From positions 1,116,001 to 1,180,000 of the forward strand of contig CBDDEH010000004.1 in the NCBI GenBank assembly GCA_965226865.1: DNA of 64,000 nucleotides, read 5' to 3'. Position 1 is the first letter of the stretch. Each line of letters begins with the position of its first letter. The notes beneath the pieces were generated by a model. That model was not told the DNA's origin and searched no databases. It worked only from the letters and a program-made list of their open reading frames with translations. The stretch comes from CBDDEH01 sp965226865 (lineage in GTDB: Bacteria > Chloroflexota > Dehalococcoidia > Lucifugimonadales > JAGWBF01). Below, in pieces: positions 35,802 through 44,026 of this stretch. The translations under genes and the position numbers were made by a program.

Positions 35802-36578
35802 GTGTATCCGATAGACCTGGCGGGGGAAAAGGGCATAGTCTTCGGAGTTGCCAACAACCGCAGCATAGCTTGGCATATAGCCAGCGCCCTTGATAAGGCC
35901 GGCGCACAGCTTGCTCTGACATATCAGAACGAGAGGCTTAAAGACCGGGTGGCAGAGCTGGCGGGAAGCCTGAACGATGCCCTTCCGCTGGAATGTGACG
36001 CTGGCAACGACGAGCAAATTGCTTCGGTATTCAAAGAAGTCGGCCAGAAATTCGGCAGGCTCGACATCCTCGTCCACAGCATTGCGTTTGCGAACCGCGA
36101 TGACTTGGGAGGGGCCTTCTCCGAGACCGGTCGGGAGGGCTTCCGTGTCGCGCTAGAAGTTAGCGCCTTTTCCTTGCTGCCCCTGATTCGCCACGCTGCT
36201 CCACTGATGTCGGAAGATGGCGGGAGCGTGGTCGCCATGACCTTCCAGGCATCGGACCGGGTCTTTCCCGGCTACAATATCATGGGGACGGCCAAGGCGG
36301 CTTTAGAGAACGAAGTGAAGCAACTGGCCGCGGAGTACGGCGACCGTAACATCAGGGTGAACGCGATTTCGGCAGGGCCTCTGGATACGCTGGCCGCCAG
36401 GGGCATCCACGGCTTCCTGGACATGAAGAGGGCCAATGCCGAAAGGTCTCCCCTAAAGCGCAACATTACCCACGAAGAGGTGGGTAAAACAGCCCTATTC
36501 CTGTGTAGCGACCTGGCCAGCGGGATTACCGGCGCCATCATCCCCGTCGACGCCGGCTACCACGTCATGGGTGTATAG
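35802..36578 (+). CDS. fabI: enoyl-[acyl-carrier-protein] reductase (NADH), FabI type
   Basis: Rossmann-fold reductase for the last step of each fatty-acid elongation cycle. The 258 residues contain GVANNRSIAWHIA, HSIAFANRDDLGG and the active-site YNIMGTAKAALE (Tyr-X6-Lys). The second conserved FabI tyrosine, expected about ten residues before it in an (L/M)TY context, is Phe here (MTFQASDR). The start is GTG 35802 behind GGAGG. It is distant from the fabD-acpP operon, and its stop faces argS across a 233-bp gap. Confidence 0.92.
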   Translation: MYPIDLAGEKGIVFGVANNRSIAWHIASALDKAGAQLALTYQNERLKDRVAELAGSLNDALPLECDAGNDEQIASVFKEVGQKFGRLDILVHSIAFANRDDLGGAFSETGREGFRVALEVSAFSLLPLIRHAAPLMSEDGGSVVAMTFQASDRVFPGYNIMGTAKAALENEVKQLAAEYGDRNIRVNAISAGPLDTLAARGIHGFLDMKRANAERSPLKRNITHEEVGKTALFLCSDLASGITGAIIPVDAGYHVMGV

Positions 36579-36629
36579 GCCTAGCCGATACTGCCGGCGA
36601 CGTACTCGCCGTCCTCCCATACCGGGTCA

Positions 36630-36793
36630 TAGTTCGACGGGGTCAGCATAGAGCGGCATAGGTGGCTCGCCATGAGCGGGGCCGGGGCCATTCTCGGAGC
36701 GGGACTCGTGCCGGTCCTACTCGCGCAGAAGGGGCTCACCATCAACGGAATGTGGGTACCCGAAACGCTCACCCTGAGCATCGTCGAAGAGAG
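36630..36793. repeat. degenerate intergenic repeat copies between fabI and argS
   Basis: GTTCGACGGGGTCAGCATAGAGCGG near 36630 and GGCTCGCCATGAGCGG near 36665 resemble type A. ACGCTCACCCTGAGCATCGTCGAAGAG at about 36764-36790 resembles type B. No gene is seen in this 233-bp convergent gap. Confidence 0.5.
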
Positions 36794-36811
36794 CGCGCGG
36801 CCGCTCCCGTG

Positions 36812-38479
36812 CTACATGCGGTCGGGCGCTTCCATGCCCATCAGATCCAGGGTCTTCGAGAGAACTATCTGGGCTGCCTCCACCAGCTTCAAACGGGCCA
36901 GGGTCATCGGATAGTCGGCGGGGTCACTGGACAACACACGGCAGTTCTCATAGAACCAGTGGAAGGCGGTGGCTACTTCTGTAGCGTAATGGGGCAGGTG
37001 GTGGGGCTCCAGATTACGGGAGATGCTCTCGACTAACTCGGGCAGAAGCAGCATCTTACGTATAAGAGCAAGCTCGCTTGGGTCCTTCAAGAGCCCAACG
37101 TCGCCTTCGCTCCAGTCGATACCCTTCTCCCTGGCGTTTGCCAGGATGCCAGCGATCCGGGCGTGGCCGTACTGGATGTAATACACGGGGTTGTCTGTGG
37201 ATTGCTTCTTGGCCAGTTCCAGATCAAACTCCATCTGGGACTCTGGTGTGCGGGCCAGGAAGAAGTAGCGGCAGGCGTCGGCGCCCACCTCGTCTACCAA
37301 CTCTCGCAGGGTCACGAACTCTCCGGCGCGCTTGGACGCCTTGACAAGCTCCTGCCCTCGCTTTAGCGAGACCATCTGGGCGATCATGATGGTGAGCCTT
37401 TGGGGCTCTACCCCCAAAGCCGAAAGGGCGGCCCTCATCCTGGGAACATGTCCCTGGTGGTCGGCGCCCCAGATGTTGATTGCCCGGTCATAGCCCCGCT
37501 TGACGAATTTATTATGGTGGTAGGCGATGTCCGCCGCGAAGTAGGTGGGCGTGCCCGTGGAACGGACGATTACATTGTCTTTGTCTTCGCCAAGGGCGGT
37601 CGAGTTGAACCACCTGGCTCCTTCTCTCTCTGAGACGTAACCGCCGTCTCGGATAATGCCCATGGCTGTTTCATAATCACCGTCCGCATAGAGACGTTCT
37701 TCGTTGAACCAGTTGTCGAACTCCACTCTCACGTGGCTCAGGTCGTCTTTTATAAGCCCGACCATCTTATCCAGACCTATCTTGCCCAGCTCACACCGGG
37801 CTTCGTCGTCGCCCAGGCTCAAGAATCGGTCGCCATGCTGACCTACAATTTCATTCGCCAGATCGATAAGATACGAGCCTACATAGCCATTTGGGGGAAG
37901 CTCAGCCTCTTGACCCAAGGCCTGTTTGTAGCGCGTGTAGATGGAGCCGTAGAACGCCTCCATCTGCGTGCCGGCGTCGTTTATGTAATACTCGGTGGTC
38001 ACCGAGTACCCGGCGGCGGCCAGCACCTTAGCCAGGGCGCTACCCAGGACGGCGCCTTTGGTGTGGCCAACGTGTACCGGACCGGTAGGGTTTACGCTGA
38101 CGAACTCCACCAAGACCCTTTCACCGGACCCCACATCAACGTTCCCGTAATCGGCGCCGGTCTGCCGGATAGCCTCGACCTGCTGCACAAGCCACTCATC
38201 CCGAAGGCGGAAGTTGACGAACCCCGGCGGTGCCGCCCAAACCTCGGCGAGTTCGTCACTGGGAGGGACGAGGCGCACCAACTCTTCGGCTATCTTGATG
38301 GGACTGATGCGGGTGGCGCGGGCCAGCCTCAAGGGGAGGCTTGTGGCGAAATCGCCGTTCTCTGGGTTGGACGGGTGCTCGACAGTGATGTCGGGCATTG
38401 TTTCGATCGGAACCAGGCCCTGCTCACGGGCCCTTTCTACGGCCTCTTGGACCTTTCCGACTATGATATCCCGGATCAT
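36812..38479 (-). CDS. argS: arginyl-tRNA synthetase
   Basis: Class I synthetase charging tRNA-Arg. The 555 residues have the Arg-specific N-terminal domain (PENGDFATSLPLRLAR), the HIGH-type motif PTGPVHVGHTKGA, NIWGADHQGHVPRM, a loop LVKASKRAGEFVTL in place of the KMSKS motif, as is common for ArgS, and a DALR anticodon-binding domain (HYATEVATAFHWFYENC). The 201 bp upstream hold no gene, only a degenerate repeat-like stretch. Confidence 0.96.
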   Translation of the reverse strand: MIRDIIVGKVQEAVERAREQGLVPIETMPDITVEHPSNPENGDFATSLPLRLARATRISPIKIAEELVRLVPPSDELAEVWAAPPGFVNFRLRDEWLVQQVEAIRQTGADYGNVDVGSGERVLVEFVSVNPTGPVHVGHTKGAVLGSALAKVLAAAGYSVTTEYYINDAGTQMEAFYGSIYTRYKQALGQEAELPPNGYVGSYLIDLANEIVGQHGDRFLSLGDDEARCELGKIGLDKMVGLIKDDLSHVRVEFDNWFNEERLYADGDYETAMGIIRDGGYVSEREGARWFNSTALGEDKDNVIVRSTGTPTYFAADIAYHHNKFVKRGYDRAINIWGADHQGHVPRMRAALSALGVEPQRLTIMIAQMVSLKRGQELVKASKRAGEFVTLRELVDEVGADACRYFFLARTPESQMEFDLELAKKQSTDNPVYYIQYGHARIAGILANAREKGIDWSEGDVGLLKDPSELALIRKMLLLPELVESISRNLEPHHLPHYATEVATAFHWFYENCRVLSSDPADYPMTLARLKLVEAAQIVLSKTLDLMGMEAPDRM

Positions 38480-38680
38480 GATTTCCTACTGAGCAAGCCT
38501 ATGGTTTACTTATCCTTGTTGAGTTCCATGCCAATGAAGAGAAACTATGCTACCACACAATTGCCCATCCTTCGACTGCCTCTTGGTGAAAGGCTTTTCC
38601 GCATAGCCGTCCTTCCGAGAAGGACTCAGAACGACATGGCTCTGGAGAAACCGTTGCCTTGGGTAGGCTCTAGTCCTCTA

Positions 38681-39475
38681 CTATGAAGACTTAGATGTTT
38701 GCTCTTCTGGATAGCCAATGAGGTAGGTGATGGATTTCTGGTCTGGTTCCTGTCCTATTTCCCAAACAAAGCCATCAGAATCAAGCCCATTTACCAGGCC
38801 CTGTAGCTCCCGGATTGAGTACAGCCGAAAACCAGACGCGAACGCGTCCCACCCAACGGAGAAAGGGACAATCGGGATCATATATGTCCAGAGCAACCGG
38901 CTCCATCTGAAAGGTCGGACGAAGGGCGTAGCCAGCAGTATCGCAAGGGGGTTGCCAAGTAATGGTACCAGAAGAGGTGGAGGCGACGGAAATGCGGAGA
39001 AGCCGAAAATCCCAATAGGGCGCCGCGAATCAACAGCGTCTTGCAATATCCGGCTCGCTATCTCAGGTTGGAAATGGTGAAACGAAGTGAAGAGGGTTCT
39101 GAACCCTGATAGATGAGACGGAACCCTGGTCGCATCTACTGGCTCGTCAATAAAAGTAATACCCTCATGAGACACTTTCTGCGCGTATTCGAAAGCCATG
39201 CGGTTGGGGTATTTATCGGTGAGAGTGACGCGTATCGGACCCCCGGCCTCGGATAGCTTCCTATATATTCCAAGAACGGGCCCGGCTCCACCAGAGCAGA
39301 GGTCGAGAATCTCTGTACTTCCGCTTTTGGCTAGTGCACTCTTGAGTCTAGGGACGATCGGCTGGTAAATACCCCCAACCTCGGTGATGAAACGGAGGAT
39401 ATCCGTACCAGCATCACGAATGGATGCGGGTATCCAGTCCTGGTCCTCCAGCTCTGGGAAATGAACTCGCTTCAT
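38681..39475 (-). CDS. class I SAM-dependent methyltransferase-like protein
   Basis: The 264 residues contain a motif I-like EILDLCSGGAGPVLGIY followed by VTLTDKYPNRMAFEYA (an acidic residue at the end of beta 2), consistent with a SAM-binding Rossmann fold. The C-terminal half has a long hydrophobic stretch (PPLLVPLLGNPLAILLATPFV and WTYMIPIVPFSVGWDAFASGF), unusual for a soluble methyltransferase and suggesting membrane association. The substrate is unknown. No operon partners are seen. Confidence 0.65.
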   Translation of the reverse strand: MKRVHFPELEDQDWIPASIRDAGTDILRFITEVGGIYQPIVPRLKSALAKSGSTEILDLCSGGAGPVLGIYRKLSEAGGPIRVTLTDKYPNRMAFEYAQKVSHEGITFIDEPVDATRVPSHLSGFRTLFTSFHHFQPEIASRILQDAVDSRRPIGIFGFSAFPSPPPLLVPLLGNPLAILLATPFVRPFRWSRLLWTYMIPIVPFSVGWDAFASGFRLYSIRELQGLVNGLDSDGFVWEIGQEPDQKSITYLIGYPEEQTSKSS

Positions 39476-39617
39476 GAAGTCTTGCTCTGCTCGACGTTTA
39501 GACTTATCCAGAATCTATCCACTCGCGCTGCCCTATAGCCCGTACCGAAAAGCAAAGCAGGTCGTGGAGTGAAGGGGCATCTTAGACTTGGTGAGTTTTG
39601 TGTGTGGACAACGCCGC

Positions 39618-41411
39618 CTATCGGCTGCGGGCCTCTTCGACCACCCACTGGATGGCATCGACCACCAACTCGGGCTGGTTACGTGGAATCCCGTGGTCGC
39701 TCTCTTCCGCGATCACGTGGGTGCTGTTCGACGAGAGGTCCAACAGCTCCTGGTGCATCTCCAGCCGGACATTATTAATTCTCTCAGCCACATCCGGGGG
39801 CGCATCTCTCCCCACTATGCCGGCGGACAGCACCACCAGCGGAATGTCGGCAAGGTCGGGGCCCAAGAAGTCGGCTCCATCAGGAAACACCATATCGGCG
39901 TCATGGCCGGGGTTGCCGTACAGTTGCCATTCTTCAGGAGTTAACACTGCCTGCAATCGATCCCTTGGGTCGCCGCTGGAGGTATCGACCATCACCATCC
40001 CCACGATCTCGTCTGGATATTGGGTGACGAACTGGCGGATTATTATGCCGCCGAGCGAGTGGCCCACCAGGACGTAGGGAGGGTGAACGCCGGCTGCTGC
40101 CAGCAGAGCGTGCAGCTCTTCGGCAATGGCCTGGATAGTACCGTGAGGAGGCAACGAGCTACTGCGACCAGTGCCGGACCGGTCGTAAGCACACACATGG
40201 GTGAACTTGGTCACATCGGGCTTCACGAATCGCCAACTCTCAGAGTGGCCCGCTCCCCCTGCCTCCATCACTACCGTCGGGCTGCCTTCACCTTGGCAGG
40301 TGAGGTAAAGCTGGCGCCCATCGCCGACATCAACCAGTCCTGGACTTCCGATCTCCTCCTCATCACCCTCGAAGAAACCGCTGGCCTCCGCCCGTGCGCT
40401 TTCCTCATCGTTGAGGCAACCGACCATCGCCTGGAACGCTTCGCCCCACGCCACCTCATCAAAGAAGATGGTCTTCAAGTCGTGCTCACTCAACGCGTTA
40501 CTCATACAGGCGATGCTGGCATCGGCAAGCCCGCCCAGCCCGATAACCACGTAGCCGATGAAAAATCGGGAGATGGACTCGTTACTGAGACAGCGGGACA
40601 GGAGATCATTTTCTAGCTGCTCAGAGTCCTGGGAGAAATCACTCCGCAGGAATTGACTGTACTCCATGCCACCGAGGCCACGGCGTATGCACTCCCCTTC
40701 CTCGGCTGGAAGCTGCTCCATAATATCCTGACCGGTCGCCTCTTCGCCGAAGGCTATGGGTGGCACCGGCACTGGCGCAATCACCGCCTTCCATCTTTGG
40801 TAAGTTTCACCGTCGAAGGTCATCGTGACACTGGTTATCTCACCACTCAAAACTACCGTCTCCAAAGTGTCTGTGAGGGGACCGAGGCTGCCTATCTTGT
40901 CGTCATCCGTATAGGAAAACCCACCGCGCAGTGCGTTTCCCACGACGTCGGCGTCTGACAGGGTTATCCTCGCGTTAGCCGCGATACTCTGGAGGTTCTC
41001 GTCGATCACAGCCCCTTTGCCGACATGAGAATCTGTGATGGGCTGGCCAGTGGGCCCGTAGGGTAAATTGCCCAAGGTGAAGACCACGTCGTCCGCATAA
41101 ATGTCCCTCAGTGCTTCGACGTCACCGGCGTTGAACGCCGCCAGATAGGAGCTGGTGACCTCTTGAGGGCCTGGGACCGGAGTGGGTGTGGGTGTTGGAG
41201 CAGGCGTAGGAGTTGGTGTCGCAACAGGTATCGGTGTTGCCGTCGGTGTTGGTGTAACCGTCGGTTCATCCACACCGCTACAAGCAGCCAGCACCGATAC
41301 TACCACCAGCGGGACTAACCAGCCCAACCACTTTGTAGGCCGTTGAACAATACCGCTACTCCGATGACGCTGATGAACCTCTGCTTTAGGTCGTCTATGC
41401 TGGTTGTCCAT
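39618..41411 (-). CDS. lipoprotein fusing a SnoaL-like domain to an alpha/beta hydrolase
   Basis: From ATG 41411, 597 residues. The order is a signal peptide ending VSVLAAC (C44), a TPTPTATP-type linker (about 50-80), a nuclear-transport-factor-2/SnoaL-like domain (VTSSYLAAFNAGDVEALRDIYADDVVF), a Cys-bearing middle section that is not recognised, and a C-terminal alpha/beta hydrolase. The hydrolase has the nucleophile elbow LVGHSLGG (S452), an oxyanion-side stretch VVMEAGGAGHS and a catalytic-type His in ESDHG (H573). It is probably an esterase or lipase tethered outside the membrane. The frame extends upstream to 41714 but that part belongs to a different gene. Confidence 0.75.
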   Translation of the reverse strand: MDNQHRRPKAEVHQRHRSSGIVQRPTKWLGWLVPLVVVSVLAACSGVDEPTVTPTPTATPIPVATPTPTPAPTPTPTPVPGPQEVTSSYLAAFNAGDVEALRDIYADDVVFTLGNLPYGPTGQPITDSHVGKGAVIDENLQSIAANARITLSDADVVGNALRGGFSYTDDDKIGSLGPLTDTLETVVLSGEITSVTMTFDGETYQRWKAVIAPVPVPPIAFGEEATGQDIMEQLPAEEGECIRRGLGGMEYSQFLRSDFSQDSEQLENDLLSRCLSNESISRFFIGYVVIGLGGLADASIACMSNALSEHDLKTIFFDEVAWGEAFQAMVGCLNDEESARAEASGFFEGDEEEIGSPGLVDVGDGRQLYLTCQGEGSPTVVMEAGGAGHSESWRFVKPDVTKFTHVCAYDRSGTGRSSSLPPHGTIQAIAEELHALLAAAGVHPPYVLVGHSLGGIIIRQFVTQYPDEIVGMVMVDTSSGDPRDRLQAVLTPEEWQLYGNPGHDADMVFPDGADFLGPDLADIPLVVLSAGIVGRDAPPDVAERINNVRLEMHQELLDLSSNSTHVIAEESDHGIPRNQPELVVDAIQWVVEEARSR

Positions 41412-41491
41412 ATCTCTCAATCCTCGGCCTGCTACTTGATAGGGTTCGGGTGCTCGGCGGCCCCGCCAGCTTGCTAACCATAAGGCAAGCG

Positions 41492-41707
41492 TCAGAACTG
41501 CCAGGATAGGCGTGAGATTAACCAGAAGGTTAAGGCGCCAGCGGAGGCCAACGTAACTATTACTAGGATGCCACCTCCAAGGGCACGCTTCCCGTGTAGC
41601 CACCGGCCCACAGCTATGAGGGCCTCGATGCCCATGGGAACTAGTCCCCGTCCCCATAATCGATTCACATCTCCAACAAACGCCCTTGGAACCATTGGTG
41701 AGTTCAT
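41492..41707 (-). CDS. small predicted membrane protein, possibly frameshifted
   Basis: ATG 41707 has a strong GGAGG Shine-Dalgarno and opens a 71-codon frame ending in one hydrophobic segment (GGGILVIVTLASAGALTFW). In the overlapping frame the sequence goes on as a second hydrophobic segment (NLLVNLTPILAVLTLALWL) followed by ASWRGRRAPEPYQ, reaching the lipoprotein start at 41411. One missing base near 41530 would join these into a protein of about 100 residues with two segments. No family recognised. Confidence 0.45.
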   Translation of the reverse strand: MNSPMVPRAFVGDVNRLWGRGLVPMGIEALIAVGRWLHGKRALGGGILVIVTLASAGALTFWLISRLSWQF

Positions 41708-41797
41708 GCTCCACCTCCGGAAGTAATGTTGACTGGCCAGAAGTCTAATCCGCAGTCAGTCTGATGGGATGAGCCGTGGGGCCTATTGTGGGTGAGC

Positions 41798-41826
41798 AAA
41801 AAGGCCCACCGATACAGTGGGCCTTT
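41798..41826 (-). terminator. rho-independent terminator of the NarL-type two-component operon
   Basis: GGCCCAC (41803-41809) pairs with GTGGGCC (41817-41823) over a 7-nt loop. On the minus strand the stem is followed by TTTTT (complement of 41802-41798). It lies 27 bp after the response-regulator stop; flanking A and T runs on both sides make weak bidirectional activity possible. Confidence 0.8.
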
Positions 41827-41852
41827 CGACCTGGCAGGGCGTCCGTTAGATA

Positions 41853-42524
41853 CTAGCTAGGGTCGTCTGGTGATATGCTGATCAGCCCTTTGCGCAAGGC
41901 TACCAGAACGGCCTGAGTCCTGTCGTTGACCTGAAGTTTAGAGAAGATGTTGGCGATGTGGTTCTTCACAGTCTTTTCGCTAACGACCAGCCTAGAGGCA
42001 ATCTCCTTGTTGGCGAGTCCTTCGCCAGCCGACTGAAGCACCTCAAGCTCCCTTTGGGTAAGCTCCTCATAGGGTAGACCCTGCTGGCGGCGCCCGGGAT
42101 CCCTCCCAAAGTGCTCCATCACCTTCTTGGCGATGATTGGGCATAATATGACCTCCCCGCGGTAGGCGGCTTCTATCGCCCTCTGTAATTCTTCCGGCTC
42201 GGCCTCCTTGAGGACGTACCCTCTAGCGCCCGCTCGCATGCCCGAGAATACCGACTCCGGGTCGTCGAACATGGTGACAAGGATAACGCCGATATGGGGA
42301 TTCTCTTGAAGGATCGTACGAGTCGCCTCGATCCCACTGGTCCCCGGCATCTTGATGTCCATTAGTATCACGTCGGGGATGAGGTCCCTGGTCTGGGCCA
42401 CGACATCCTGTCCGCTGGTCGCCTCCCCCACCACTTCGATGGCGTCTATCTGCTCCAGTAGAACGCGGACACCCTTACGGAAGAGGGTATGGTCGTCTGC
42501 CAGAAGGACCTTAACCGGTTCCAA
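41853..42524 (-). CDS. NarL/DegU-type response regulator (LuxR HTH)
   Basis: Two-domain DNA-binding regulator of 223 residues. The receiver has the acidic pocket ADDH (10-12), the phospho-acceptor D56 in ILMDIKMPG and a Lys in YVLKEAEPEE. The output domain is a GerE/LuxR helix-turn-helix (LTQRELEVLQSAGEGLANKEIASRL, about 150-215). The start is TTG 42524 with AGGAGG upstream, inside the last codons of the kinase gene, so the pair is translationally coupled. Targets are unknown. Confidence 0.93.
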   Translation of the reverse strand: MEPVKVLLADDHTLFRKGVRVLLEQIDAIEVVGEATSGQDVVAQTRDLIPDVILMDIKMPGTSGIEATRTILQENPHIGVILVTMFDDPESVFSGMRAGARGYVLKEAEPEELQRAIEAAYRGEVILCPIIAKKVMEHFGRDPGRRQQGLPYEELTQRELEVLQSAGEGLANKEIASRLVVSEKTVKNHIANIFSKLQVNDRTQAVLVALRKGLISISPDDPS

Positions 42525-43833
42525 CTCCAGCCTCCTTTGCCGGGGCGTACAGCGTTATCTCGCAACCGGCCTCAGGGTGGCTATTCACCGACAGGCTGCC
42601 TTGAATCAGCTCCACCCTCTCCTTCATGCTTAAGAGGCCCATACCCTGACCTCCCGCACCGGCGGCCACCACGTCGGGATCAAAGCCCTTGCCATTGTCC
42701 TTGACCCTTGCCTCGAAGCCGGTGTCTTTGAAGTCGAGACTCACCTCCACTTGACTTGCGTTGGAGTGTTTCTGAACGTTGGTAAGACACTCCTGGACTA
42801 CACGGAAAGCTGTAATCTCCGTAAGTGGGTCCAACAATCCTTGGCCAGAAACGTTAATAGACCCTTGTATACCGGTTTGCTTGCCGAATTGTTCTAAATA
42901 CTGGCCGAGGGCTGCCGAAAGGCCCAACTGGTCTAGAGTCAGCGGTCTAAGGCCATGAATGAGTTCCCGGATCTCCTGGACGTTGCCCTTAAGACTTGCA
43001 GCAACTTCCTGCAGCTCCTTGTCAGCCTTGTCGGGATCGCTGTGAACCATCCTCCGACTGGCCCTGATCCGGTTGCCGATGGCGGCGAGGGATGGGCCGA
43101 GCCCGTCGTGTAGCTCTCGCGATATGCGGCGGCGCTCTTCCTCTTGGGCCAGAGTCACCCGTGCTATTCGCTCCTGTAAAGAACGGGCTCGCTCCTCGAC
43201 GAGCTTTGCCTCCTGTAGCCTAACTAGATCCTCTCCTGTTTGGTTGATGCTGTCCGCTAATTCTCCCAGCTCGTCCCTGTTTTCTACATCGACCGGCTCC
43301 GAGAAATCCCCGGAGGCAAACCTGCGCATGGCACGTCCCATACTATGCAGTGGGCTTATCACCGACCAAGCCATGGCTCCGCCGACGGCCGCTGCCCCCA
43401 AGACGCCGAGCACGCCGAGGAAGGGTAATAGCTGGTAGAAGGCACCGTGGTGGGTGTCCTCCAAGTCATTTATAGCAGGAGAAACCTGTCCAAACTGCCG
43501 GGCGGCCATCAGCTCTTGAAGAACGTGGATCTCGTTGTGCATGAATGTCATTGCTGCGATCTGTATGAGACTGACTATAGGGAACAGGATAGCGACGACG
43601 GCGATGCCGACCTCAAATTTCCAGCGGATGCTGTAGCCGAGGCGCGCAATGACCCGAGAGAGTGGCTTTGTCGTGTACCGCAGAATGAAGTAAATGATCC
43701 CAAGCAGGACAAATGCAACAAAGGGACCGAAATTAGAGGCTACCAGCGTCAGCCACGCGACCAAAGCGCCGAAGCCGAACAATACCTGCCTACGGCTCAT
43801 CCCGATCCTACGATTCTTGGCAACGATCCGCAT
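42511..43833 (-). CDS. NarX/DegS-type sensor histidine kinase (HisKA_3)
   Basis: Membrane kinase of 440 residues. About four hydrophobic segments lie in the first 180 residues, with a short loop between (HNEIHVLQELMAARQFG) that could sense a signal. A HAMP linker follows (SPLHSMGRAMRRFASGDF), then a coiled coil, the phospho-accepting His in ERRRISRELHDGLGPSL, and an ATPase domain with ITAFRVVQECLTNVQKHS and DNGKGFD. A minus-strand TATAAT (43883-43878) is a candidate -10, with a poor -35. It overlaps its partner regulator by 14 bp. Confidence 0.92.
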   Translation of the reverse strand: MRIVAKNRRIGMSRRQVLFGFGALVAWLTLVASNFGPFVAFVLLGIIYFILRYTTKPLSRVIARLGYSIRWKFEVGIAVVAILFPIVSLIQIAAMTFMHNEIHVLQELMAARQFGQVSPAINDLEDTHHGAFYQLLPFLGVLGVLGAAAVGGAMAWSVISPLHSMGRAMRRFASGDFSEPVDVENRDELGELADSINQTGEDLVRLQEAKLVEERARSLQERIARVTLAQEEERRRISRELHDGLGPSLAAIGNRIRASRRMVHSDPDKADKELQEVAASLKGNVQEIRELIHGLRPLTLDQLGLSAALGQYLEQFGKQTGIQGSINVSGQGLLDPLTEITAFRVVQECLTNVQKHSNASQVEVSLDFKDTGFEARVKDNGKGFDPDVVAAGAGGQGMGLLSMKERVELIQGSLSVNSHPEAGCEITLYAPAKEAGVGTG

Positions 43834-44026
43834 CGTTTCCAGCCCCTTCTAAACTGAGGGTCACAAATTTATTGGCTATTATAGCTCCCTTAGATGCCAT
43901 CAGTAATATGTTAAGTAAATCCGGTAGACACTGAAGCATGTCGCATATTTGGGAAATTGAAATGAGTCCCAGGGCCTATGATGCATAGGCAATAAGACCT
44001 AAGAGCGGAATGAAGAGGCGAAAGAG

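Noticed and set aside
37733..38686. 317-codon plus-strand frame opposite argS
   Set aside because: It is antisense to a certain argS gene and shows no recognisable motif.
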